From Pseudomonadota bacterium (GTDB taxonomy: Bacteria; Pseudomonadota; Alphaproteobacteria; Acetobacterales; Acetobacteraceae): DNA of 12,956 nt. Every line of letters starts with the position of its first letter. The stretch's first letter is position 1. Positions 1-6,875 of this stretch are shown here, in pieces. The translations under genes were made by a program, and so were the position numbers. The notes beneath the pieces are model-generated. The model was given only the letters and a program-made list of their open reading frames with translations. It was not told the DNA's origin and did no database searches. Where the stretch lies: positions 1 through 12,956 of the forward strand of contig JAJZCS010000031.1 of the NCBI GenBank assembly GCA_021829055.1, read 5' to 3'.

Positions 1-26
1 GCATAGACCTTGCTTCGACCCGGCAG
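1..26. repeat. Left arm of a perfect 26-bp inverted repeat
   Basis: Bases 1-26 are the exact reverse complement of bases 632-657. The match stops on the inner side (base 27 does not pair with base 631). On the outer side it reaches the window edge, so the true repeat may be longer. The right arm is coding (residues 6-14 of the transpeptidase-like protein), so this arm, read on the minus strand, encodes the same short peptide. That reading frame has no ATG, GTG or TTG between base 101 and the repeat. The arm could be the edge of an inverted duplication, a recombination site, or an assembly artefact at a contig end. Confidence 0.9.
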
Positions 27-100
27 TTGTGGTGCCGGTTCTCGGGCACGCGACGTGGCATCTCTATCGCCGGATTGTGGAATAACGAGATTACTGCGAC

Positions 101-442
101 TCAGATGTTTTCGAGAATCACGGCTGTACCATAGGCGGTGACCTCGTTCATCGCCTGGCGGCGACCGGCGTCGAACTCACCCGAGTCAAAACGCATGGCG
201 AGCACGGCGTTGGCGCCGAGTGACGCTGCGTGCTTACGCAACTCTGTGAGAGCTTCATCCCGGGTCCGGCCAACCATGCGGGTGTATCCGCCTTGTGAAC
301 CGCCGAAGACAGCACGTAGTCCCCCCATAAAATTTCCGGTGATGGTGCGGCTACGTACGGACGTGCCATAGACCGGCCCGATCACACGACTGACTCGCGT
401 ACCGGCGATTTGTTCGGTGGTGACTATTAAGATGTCGGACAT
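101..442 (-). CDS. UPF0145 (YbjQ-like) small cytoplasmic protein
   Basis: This encodes a 113-residue protein of the UPF0145/YbjQ family, sometimes called a putative heavy-metal-binding domain. Its biochemical role is not established. The family pattern is visible: an N-terminal strand ILIVTTEQIAG, then VIGPVYGTSVRS, a glycine-rich GNFMGGLRAVFGGSQGGY segment, a helix with the A..L...A..LGANAV core, and a closing GTAV strand. The length is close to E. coli YbjQ (about 107 residues), and there is no signal peptide or membrane segment. I chose the ATG at 442 because GGGAG (448-452) lies five bases upstream. An upstream in-frame start would add nine residues that do not fit the family. It is divergent from the transpeptidase-like gene across 174 bp, in which I find a TTGACA (483-488) but no well-spaced -10 box. 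It is bracketed by the 26-bp inverted repeat. Confidence 0.87.
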   Translation of the reverse strand: MSDILIVTTEQIAGTRVSRVIGPVYGTSVRSRTITGNFMGGLRAVFGGSQGGYTRMVGRTRDEALTELRKHAASLGANAVLAMRFDSGEFDAGRRQAMNEVTAYGTAVILENI

Positions 443-616
443 TTCGACTCCCAAGCTGTGCGATGGCAATAGTCAGGTGCTCTTGACACGATGCATTGTC
501 TTGGCAAAGCGGAATATGGCGCCCTGAATCAGATCGTTGTCCCGAAATGCGATAACAGTGCGTCGGTTCGTATGACTGGCCGACAGGACCGGTGGGCGTA
601 AGGGGGTGATTATTCG

Positions 617-2224
617 ATGCGCGATTTTCACCTGCCGGGTCGAAGCAAGGTCTATGCAAGCCGGGCGATGGCCGCGACGTCGATGCCGGCAGCGACGCTT
701 GCCGCGTTAGAGGCGTTACGTTCCGGCGGCAACGCGATGGATGCTGCGATCACGGCTGCCGCTGTTCTGGCCGTGATAGAGCCGCAGTCAACCGGAATTG
801 GCGGCGATTGCTTTTGCCTTTACAAACAGGCCTCCTCGCCTGATGTCATCGCATTCAATGGCTCTGGTCCAGCGCCGGCTGGAGCCAGCGTGGATTATTT
901 CGCAGCCAAGGGGATTACGGAGCTAGACCCGATTTCTCCTCACGCGGTGACGATACCGGGCGCTGTGGCGGCGTGGGAAATTCTGCTGCAATCCCACGGC
1001 CGACGTGATCTCGCAGCCGCACTCCAACCTGCAATCGCCTATGCGGAGGCGGGTTTCCCGGTGCATGATCGCGTCGCCTTCGATTGGGCTCTATCTGCCG
1101 ACAAACTTCGCAAGGCCGGAGCCATGGCGCTCCTGCCCAATGGGGTTTCACCGAGGCCAGGCACTATTTTTCGTCAGCCGCGACTCGCCCGGACACTGCG
1201 CACGATAGCAACTGAGGGCGCCAGGGGCTTTTATGAAGGCAGGATTGCCGCGGCAATGGTTGGGGAACTGCGTGCACGGGGCGGGGTCCACACGGAGGCT
1301 GATTTTGCGGCGGCCCGCGAGCGTGCGACCTTCGTAAGGCCGATCAAGCGGGACTTCGCGGGACTCACGCTCTGGGAATGCCCACCGAATGGCTCGGGGA
1401 TTGTGGCGCTGATGCTTCTGGGTATCATCGAAGGATTTGGCCCGGCGCCAGATGGGCCCCTCGGTCCGATCCGCTTGCACCGGCATATCGAAGCGGCGCG
1501 CCTTGTTTATCGCGACCGGGATACGCTGCTTGCCGATCCGGACGGCACCAGAGTGCCTGTGGAGCACTTGTTAAGCGGCGCCTATCTTGACGGGTTGCGC
1601 GGTTTGATCGACGATAATCATGCAATGAAAAATCTGCCGCGCGCCGGCGAAGCTGTGCTGCCGGCCCATGGGGACACCGTTTGTCTGAGTGTCGTCGATG
1701 AAAGCGGCAATGCGTGCTCGCTCATCAATTCCACATACGAAAGCTTCGGAACCGGCATAATCGCGGGAGACACCGGGATCATTCTACAAAATCGAGGTCT
1801 GGGCTTCACGCTCCGGCGTGAGCATCCGAACTGCATCGCACCGGGCAAACGCCCCATGCACACGATCATACCGGGCATGGCAACCCAAGCGGGCAAGGCG
1901 GTCATGCCCTTCGGTGTCATGGGCGGGCATTACCAGCCGATGGGTCAGTCCTGGCTACTGACCAATCTTCTCCATTACGGGCTTGATCTTCAGGAATCGC
2001 TTGATTTGCCACGACTCTTTCCGGTCGGCGGCATGGTCGAAATTGAGCGTGGAGTTCCGCAGTTGGCGCGTCAGGGGCTGACGGTGCGAGGTCATGAACT
2101 CAGCGAGACCTCCCTCAATCAACGCCCCCTCGGTGGAGGCCAGGCGATCTGGATCGATCATGATCAAGGTGTTCTCGTCGGCGCTTCTGATCCGCGTAAA
2201 GACGGTTGTGCTCTGGGGTATTGA
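617..2224 (+). CDS. Gamma-glutamyltranspeptidase-like Ntn hydrolase
   Basis: This is a 535-residue member of the gamma-glutamyltranspeptidase superfamily, which self-cleaves to expose an N-terminal threonine nucleophile. The N-terminal region GGNAMDAAITAAAVLAVIEP (37-56) and GIGGDCF (60-66) are typical of the large subunit. The predicted cleavage point is before Thr354 in GDTVCLSVVD, which aligns with the E. coli TTHYSVVD site. FGTGIIAGDTGIILQNRGLGF (377-397) and PFGVMGGHYQPMGQ (431-444) follow. The Ser-Ser pair after KRP in true transpeptidases is His415-Thr416 here (KRPMHTIIP). This matches the YwrD-like and oxamate-amidohydrolase (HpxW)-like branch rather than periplasmic Ggt. There is no signal peptide, so it is probably cytoplasmic. 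A purine-rich AAGGGGG (600-606) precedes the ATG by ten bases. Its stop overlaps the amidase start by one base. The family is certain, but the substrate is not. Confidence 0.93.
   Translation: MRDFHLPGRSKVYASRAMAATSMPAATLAALEALRSGGNAMDAAITAAAVLAVIEPQSTGIGGDCFCLYKQASSPDVIAFNGSGPAPAGASVDYFAAKGITELDPISPHAVTIPGAVAAWEILLQSHGRRDLAAALQPAIAYAEAGFPVHDRVAFDWALSADKLRKAGAMALLPNGVSPRPGTIFRQPRLARTLRTIATEGARGFYEGRIAAAMVGELRARGGVHTEADFAAARERATFVRPIKRDFAGLTLWECPPNGSGIVALMLLGIIEGFGPAPDGPLGPIRLHRHIEAARLVYRDRDTLLADPDGTRVPVEHLLSGAYLDGLRGLIDDNHAMKNLPRAGEAVLPAHGDTVCLSVVDESGNACSLINSTYESFGTGIIAGDTGIILQNRGLGFTLRREHPNCIAPGKRPMHTIIPGMATQAGKAVMPFGVMGGHYQPMGQSWLLTNLLHYGLDLQESLDLPRLFPVGGMVEIERGVPQLARQGLTVRGHELSETSLNQRPLGGGQAIWIDHDQGVLVGASDPRKDGCALGY
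632..657. repeat. Right arm of a perfect 26-bp inverted repeat
   Basis: This is the exact reverse complement of bases 1-26. It lies within the transpeptidase-like gene from codon 6 to codon 14, encoding LPGRSKVY plus the start of the next codon. The two arms enclose 605 bp that contain the whole UPF0145 gene and the intergenic region. A match of this length within 657 bp cannot be chance. Confidence 0.95.
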
Positions 2225-3690
2225 TGACCGAACCATGTGACTTGTCGGCGACTGAAGCGCGGCTTCTTATAGGGGCGCGCCGGCTGTCCCCGGTCGAACT
2301 GCTGAGGAGCTTTGTGCGGCGGGTCGAGACAGTGGATCACGCGGTGAACGCGATCGTGGCGCGCGACTTTGAGGCCGCGCAAGTTGCCGCGAAGAAGGCT
2401 GAAGTTGCGGTAATGGCCGGTGAAAAGCTGGGGCTGCTGCATGGATTGCCGATAGGAGTCAAAGATCTGGAGGACACGAAAGGTCTTCGAACAACTTACG
2501 GCAGCGCGAAGTTCACGGATCACCTTCCGGTAGCGGATCAGAATCTCGTGGCTGACATTCGACGTGCGGGTGGCATCATCCTGGGTAAGACCAACACCTC
2601 TGAGTTCGGATTTGGTGCCAGCGCGTGCAATGAGGTCTATGGTGCGACTGGAAATCCGTTTGATCCAGTGAAAGTGGTGGGAGGATCATCAGGTGGTTCT
2701 GCCGCAGCCTTGGCGACCGGGATGGTACCCCTCGCGACTGGCTCGGAACTGGGTGGAAGCTTGCGGAATTCGGCGGCTTTTTGCGGGGTCGTTGGCATGC
2801 GGCCCACGCCTGGGTTGGTGCCATCGGAAAGGCGGCAACTCGGCGCGTTGAGCCTGTCATCCCTCGGGCCGATGGCGCGCAGTATTGCCGATTTGGCATT
2901 GTTGTTAAGTGCCATCGCACGGCATGAGCGGCACGACATGCTCGGTTTTCCAAGTGCGAAAATCGAGCGGATCGAACCAGCTGATCTGGGCACGCTGCGG
3001 ATTGCCTTTAGCCACGATCTTGGATTTGCTCCCACGTCGCAAGCGGTGCGTGGCTTGTTTGCCAAGCGTAACCGCCGCTTGGCGTCATTGTTTGCGGTTG
3101 CGGACAATGCAGCACCGGATTGCAGTGGCGCCGAGGAGATTTTTTGCATTCTTCGGGCTGTCAGTTTCTTGGCAGCATTTGGGGCGACCTACCGGATTTG
3201 TCCGGAACATCTCGGCGCGGCCATTCGCGCTAATGTCGAGGAAGGTATACGTTACAGCGCTGAACAGGTCGCCGGGGCGCTGGCTGCCCAGACGCTGCTG
3301 TACCAGCGCTGGCAGAAATTCTTCGATCGCTACGACCTGCTGATCACACCGAGTGTGACGATCCAGCCGAGGCATTGGACAGAACCTTATCCAACGGAGA
3401 TTGATGGCAAGCCGACCCGATCCAGTTACGATTGGGTGGCACTTACCTATGCGGTGACGATCGTCGGGCATCCGGCCATTTCTTTGCCGCTAGGGACGGA
3501 TGCTGATGGAATGCCATTCGGCATCCAGCTTATCGGCAAGCGCCACGGCGATACCAAACTGCTGCAGGCAGCGCTGGCACTGGAGTTTTTCTGCGCCTTG
3601 GAGCCGGATCTTGCTCCGCCCGTCCCCAATATTGCTGCCCTTGCCAGTGCGCCGGCGCTGCGCAATGCAGCGCCGGGTCTGAGGAGGTAA
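2224..3690 (+). CDS. Amidase-signature family amidohydrolase
   Basis: This 488-residue enzyme belongs to the amidase-signature family, which hydrolyses carboxamides with a Lys-cisSer-Ser triad. The catalytic residues are all visible: Lys80 in LPIGVKDLED, cis-Ser155 in VVGGSSGGSA, and nucleophile Ser179 in GSELGGSLRNSAAFCG. The 24-residue spacing between the serines is canonical. The nucleophile context GSELGGSLR differs from the GSDTNGSIR type of AtzE-like enzymes, so it is probably not an AtzE/HpxY orthologue or a GatA. I chose the ATG at 2224 because it overlaps the TGA of the preceding gene (ATGA arrangement), with a GGGG patch (2215-2218) just upstream. A start at 2206 would add six unlikely residues. 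No signal peptide is seen. Coupling to the Ntn hydrolase suggests a shared amide-degrading pathway. The substrate is unknown. Confidence 0.93.
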   Translation: MTEPCDLSATEARLLIGARRLSPVELLRSFVRRVETVDHAVNAIVARDFEAAQVAAKKAEVAVMAGEKLGLLHGLPIGVKDLEDTKGLRTTYGSAKFTDHLPVADQNLVADIRRAGGIILGKTNTSEFGFGASACNEVYGATGNPFDPVKVVGGSSGGSAAALATGMVPLATGSELGGSLRNSAAFCGVVGMRPTPGLVPSERRQLGALSLSSLGPMARSIADLALLLSAIARHERHDMLGFPSAKIERIEPADLGTLRIAFSHDLGFAPTSQAVRGLFAKRNRRLASLFAVADNAAPDCSGAEEIFCILRAVSFLAAFGATYRICPEHLGAAIRANVEEGIRYSAEQVAGALAAQTLLYQRWQKFFDRYDLLITPSVTIQPRHWTEPYPTEIDGKPTRSSYDWVALTYAVTIVGHPAISLPLGTDADGMPFGIQLIGKRHGDTKLLQAALALEFFCALEPDLAPPVPNIAALASAPALRNAAPGLRR

Positions 3691-3712
3691 TACGAGGGAG
3701 GGAAGATGTACT

Positions 3713-5152
3713 TTACCCCTCTTCCGGAATCGTAATGCGGAATTTCGTGCCGATCGGGCTCGTGGCGGTAAGCTCGAGTTCGCCACTATGGGCGCGGGTC
3801 AGATCGCGCGCGATGGCGAGGCCAAGACCGGTACCACCCCGGCGGCCCGAGCCAACGAACGGGCGAAAAAGATTGGAGCGAGCCTGATCCGGGAGTCCCG
3901 GCCCGTTGTCGGTCACGTCGAGGATCAAGGTTCCGGCTTCCATCCGGGCAGAGCAACTGACTTTGTCAGCGCCGGCTTCAACAGCGTTACGCAGCAGATT
4001 GAACAGCACGCGATGAAACTGGCCTCGGTCGAGTTTTGGCGTCAAGCCGGCGGGAATCTCGGTGATCAGCGAGAAATCACCGACGAGAGGCCGAACCTGT
4101 TCCGCTACTTCGTCGATCAAGGGTTGTAGTTTACACGGGCTGCGCAGCAGTGGCGGGGGGCCTTCCCGTGCAAACGCAAGAGTTGCGGTTATCAGTTCGG
4201 TTGCACGTTCGACCGCGGCCACGAGCGTTCCGGCGGCCCGCTGAGTCGCCGGATCTTTGCTGTCCACGAGCCGATCGGCGATCAGTAGTGCAGAGGCCAG
4301 AATATTCCGCAAATCATGGCCAATCTTCGCGACGGCGGTGCCAAGAGCGGCGAGGCGCGCATTCCGCCAGAGTGCCGCGCGCAATTCGGTTTGCATTGTC
4401 GCTAATTCACGGGCTGCGACGCTGATTTCATCGTCAGTCGTCTTGTCCGGCTGCTCATGCGCGAGAGGGACGACGTGCTCCGGGTCGGCGCGGAACTCCG
4501 TAATACTGTGCGTGAGGCGGCGCATTGGCAGTACCAGCAGACGGTCAAGTGAAAGATAAAGCGCCAAGCCGATAACCAAGGCCAGTGCCAATGACAGTGC
4601 CGCAATGTGCTCGGCATGACGGAGCAAATCCCGGTAAAGCGCTTGCGTGCTGACCACCATGCGGACCGTTGCGTCCCGCTGCAGCGGGCTCGGTGCGATC
4701 ACCAGCTGGTTGGGGGGCGCTTCGCCGATGAGGACTTGCAATGCCCGTAACGTCGAGCTGAACAGTGTCTCATCGCCGAGCTGAACCGCCCCGCTGTTGT
4801 CGTAAAGCCGAGGGGAGGGCATGACCACGATCTTCCGACCATTGGGAGTCCTAAGCTCGATTGCTTCGGTGCCAGAGAGACGCAGCAGTTCGTTGCGAGT
4901 CCATAAATTGATCATGCCGTTCGGAGCGGCTGCGACCGTGAGGGCGGCAAGATGTGCTTCGCGCAGACGATACTCGAACCACGCCGTACGTTCGAGACCA
5001 AGGCTCGGGAGCAGGATCATCACACCGACAGTCAAGGTTAAGCCGACGGTCAGACGCAGCAGGCGATTGGACAAGCTGCGCCGTGGATTGCCGCGGCGAT
5101 GTTGTCGCCGAGGCTTGTTGGGGCCGCGCCACAATTGACGCAGGTTGATCAT
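3713..5152 (-). CDS. Membrane-bound sensor histidine kinase
   Basis: This is a 479-residue two-component sensor kinase. A basic N-terminus leads to transmembrane segment 1 (about 32-53). A periplasmic domain of roughly 130 residues follows (54-181), with no family I recognise. Transmembrane segment 2 (about 182-201) leads into a HAMP-like linker (202-255). The dimerisation/phosphoacceptor helix has the H-box AKIGHDLRNILA, with His279 as the predicted phosphorylation site. The ATPase domain shows an N-box (FNLLRNAVEAG, Asn389), G1 (DNGPGLP, Asp415) and G2 (GGTGLGLAIA). All key residues are intact. GGAGG (5163-5167) lies ten bases before the ATG, inside the end of the patatin gene, and the two genes are separated by only two bases. 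No response regulator gene is in the window, so its partner must be encoded elsewhere. It converges on the amidase gene with a 22-bp gap and no clear terminator. Confidence 0.93.
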   Translation of the reverse strand: MINLRQLWRGPNKPRRQHRRGNPRRSLSNRLLRLTVGLTLTVGVMILLPSLGLERTAWFEYRLREAHLAALTVAAAPNGMINLWTRNELLRLSGTEAIELRTPNGRKIVVMPSPRLYDNSGAVQLGDETLFSSTLRALQVLIGEAPPNQLVIAPSPLQRDATVRMVVSTQALYRDLLRHAEHIAALSLALALVIGLALYLSLDRLLVLPMRRLTHSITEFRADPEHVVPLAHEQPDKTTDDEISVAARELATMQTELRAALWRNARLAALGTAVAKIGHDLRNILASALLIADRLVDSKDPATQRAAGTLVAAVERATELITATLAFAREGPPPLLRSPCKLQPLIDEVAEQVRPLVGDFSLITEIPAGLTPKLDRGQFHRVLFNLLRNAVEAGADKVSCSARMEAGTLILDVTDNGPGLPDQARSNLFRPFVGSGRRGGTGLGLAIARDLTRAHSGELELTATSPIGTKFRITIPEEG

Positions 5153-5154
5153 GT

Positions 5155-6084
5155 TCAGGCAGCCTCCGCGGCTCGATGCGCAGCCCGGCCAGCAAGGAAC
5201 AATCGGTCGAGAAAGGCCTTTTCGGTATTCAAGCGGGATGCAGGAGGCAGGTCGGCCAGGGCCGTGTCCGCATTGTATTCTATGAGGTGCGTTTGAGCCG
5301 GCAATATCGACAATTCTGCCTCGACTGCGGTTTGGACTGCGAGTTCTTGAATACGATTGTGAATTTCTGCGGGCTTTTCAGGGACGCCAACGCGCTGCCG
5401 ACTCTGCGCGCGGACCAGGATCAGTCGCTTAGGCTGGCGGGCAATTAACGGCGCGAGGGGCGGATTGCCTGAGTAGGCGCCATCCAAACAGGCAACGCCA
5501 TCAATGATCACGGCAGGGAAGATGGGCGGGAGGCAAGCAGAAGCGAGAAGCGCGTCAATCGTGATTTCTGCATTGGAGAAAGTCCGTGGCCGGCCAGTCT
5601 CAACAGCGGTGGCGGCGATGTAGAGCGTTGGAGCGGCCGGATCGCAGAGAGCGGGTTGGTTGAGAAGATCGGCCAAGGTCGGGCGCAATGGGTTCTGGCC
5701 AAGCGGGTTGAGCGATAAGGGGCCGAACATGCTTGTCATCGCGGAGAGCCCCTGCATTGCGATGGTGTTGGAAACGTTACGCCCGATCTCGAACCCAGGC
5801 AGCCAGTGGCCAAAGGCTTTCGTAATGGGTGTCAGCCAGTCGGTGGCAGCGACGCGATTCCAGAATTTTGCCATCGCGCTGCGAGCACCATCCTGGCCAT
5901 CTCGGGCGAATCCCTGGGCTGCCATAGCAGCCAGAATGGCTCTCGACGAAAGGCCGCTTACTGCGTCAGGCTTAACCCCGAATTCGAAGAGAGCGTCGAG
6001 AACGCCCCATGTAAAGGCGCCGTGCGATCCCCCGCCCTGAAGGGCGAGCGCAGTGCCATCGTAACGGCTTCCGGATGCAGGCAT
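5155..6084 (-). CDS. Patatin-like phospholipase with altered nucleophile elbow
   Basis: This is a patatin-fold serine acyl hydrolase, 309 residues from the chosen ATG. The oxyanion loop is LQGGGSHGAF (15-24). The nucleophile Ser46 lies in SGLSSRAILA, where the usual G-x-S-x-G has Arg48 in place of the last glycine. The catalytic aspartate is in LDGAYSGNPPL, the DGA/DGG motif of the dyad. Bacterial relatives release fatty acids from membrane phospholipids or act as effectors. No signal peptide is visible, so it is probably cytoplasmic. The start is uncertain. ATG 6084 gives MPASGSRYDGTALALQGGG and fits family length; ATG 6093 adds three residues; a TTG at 6162 lies at the IS481 remnant edge. 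None has a strong ribosome-binding site. It is the first gene of a two-gene unit with the histidine kinase. Its upstream region was probably rearranged by the IS element. Confidence 0.88.
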   Translation of the reverse strand: MPASGSRYDGTALALQGGGSHGAFTWGVLDALFEFGVKPDAVSGLSSRAILAAMAAQGFARDGQDGARSAMAKFWNRVAATDWLTPITKAFGHWLPGFEIGRNVSNTIAMQGLSAMTSMFGPLSLNPLGQNPLRPTLADLLNQPALCDPAAPTLYIAATAVETGRPRTFSNAEITIDALLASACLPPIFPAVIIDGVACLDGAYSGNPPLAPLIARQPKRLILVRAQSRQRVGVPEKPAEIHNRIQELAVQTAVEAELSILPAQTHLIEYNADTALADLPPASRLNTEKAFLDRLFLAGRAAHRAAEAA

Positions 6085-6162
6085 AATCACCATTTGCCAC
6101 AAGCTGAGCGAATGTACACGGTCTTGATGCCGGGACAACGAGCAAGCGGCGCTGTCGTCCAA

Positions 6163-6620
6163 TGTCCTTCCCGAGAGTAGGTGACATATTGCTTTGGGGA
6201 CATGGGTGACAGTTTTGCCCCGAATGGATTGCCAGCGGGTTCACGTCTGCACTCCGTGTCATCGAAGTAGCCGAGATTATAGTCCATGATGCTGAGCAGC
6301 CAAAGCCGGCATCGACCTCCCTGGTGCCGACCCGCTGGCCGGCAAACACTTGGCTCGGGTGATTTTGCAGGTCTGAAAGCAGATGCGGCCGGCGGCTCCG
6401 GTCGTCAGTACCCCCTTCAGGCCCGTCTCATGATAGTACTCGATGGTCTCTTTCAGGCCGTCTTGCGCGAGACCGCGAACTCCCGGGCCAGCGCCGCCAC
6501 CTTCTCACCCTCCCGAACCCGAAAGATGAATCTCACCCGTTCGTCCATAACATTTAGACTCCTTCCAAGGCATGCGACGCTCCCTCGAAAGGCAAAAAGT
6601 GCAACTGTTCTCCGGTATAA
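6163..6620 (-). mobile_element. Decayed IS481-family element
   Basis: A minus-strand IS481-type element has shrunk to about 460 bp; I recall full copies of about 1.2-1.3 kb. Its left end (TTCCCGAGAGTAGGTGACA, 6168-6186) and right end (minus strand TACCGGAGAACAGTTGCA, about 6600-6617) align as imperfect inverted repeats, so both ends seem to survive while the middle is lost. I see no convincing target duplication. It lies between tRNA-Gln (38 bp away) and the patatin gene. The exact outer ends are uncertain by several bases. Confidence 0.68.
6192..6548 (-). pseudogene. IS481-family transposase remnant, core deleted and frameshifted
   Basis: The ATG at 6548, with AGGAG (6559-6563) ten bases upstream, begins MDERVRFIFRVREGEKVAAL, the helix-turn-helix start of IS481-type transposases. 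The frame stops at 6453-6455 after VSRKTA. A shifted frame continues ETIEYYHETGLKGVL, matching the RYKDCGLEGL stretch that follows in intact proteins. It then jumps directly to the C-terminal region GRICFQTCKITRAK. Further frames give VFAGQRVGTREVD and then WLLSIMDYNLGYFDD and GNPFGAKLSPMSP, the usual C-terminus. The whole DDE catalytic core (roughly 250 residues) is missing, and at least three frames are needed to follow the homology. It cannot encode an active transposase. The assignment rests on my memory of the family's termini. Confidence 0.8.
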
Positions 6621-6657
6621 AGTGGAACCTATGTCCCAAGAAAGGACCCGATTGAGG

Positions 6658-6732
6658 TGGCTGGGGTGGGAGGATTCGAACCTCCGTATGGCGGAATCAA
6701 AATCCGCTGCCTTACCGCTTGGCTACACCCCA
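6658..6732 (-). tRNA. tRNA-Gln (anticodon UUG)
   Basis: The minus strand folds as a complete 75-nt tRNA. The acceptor stem is TGGGGTG with CACCCCA, then discriminator G and an encoded CCA (6658-6660). The D-arm is GCC-AAGCGGTAA-GGC. The anticodon stem GCGGA/TCCGC closes the loop TTTTGAT with anticodon TTG (6698-6700), reading CAA/CAG glutamine codons. The variable region is CATAC. The T-arm is GGAGG-TTCGAAT-CCTCC. Every stem is perfectly paired. The UGGGG 5' end is typical of bacterial tRNA-Gln. Confidence 0.97.
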
Positions 6733-6875
6733 AATTTGCTCCCCCCTGATATGGCGTTGCGCGACTTGCCGCAATAGGACCAAGGCAGCGTTGTTGATGC
6801 GCCATGTTCACACGGCAAAAACAGGTCTAAATCCATACCATTCCGAGCGCACAGAAGTACAACGGGAGCACATAA

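Noticed and set aside
483..517. TTGACA followed by an AT-containing stretch as a promoter for the transpeptidase-like gene
   Set aside because: The nearest -10-like sequence (GAATAT at 512) is about 23 bases away, too far for a normal sigma-70 promoter.
4402..5138. Long open frames on the plus strand and other minus frames across the histidine kinase
   Set aside because: They are shadows of the GC-rich coding strand; they have Arg/Ser-rich composition and no motifs, while the kinase frame carries every family motif.
6630..6650. Small hairpin (GTCC/GGAC) just downstream of tRNA-Gln as a terminator
   Set aside because: The stem is only four pairs and no T-run follows on the minus strand.
6286..6777. 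163-residue plus-strand frame from the IS relic through tRNA-Gln
   Set aside because: It crosses the tRNA gene and the antisense of the transposase remnant and has no protein-like features.
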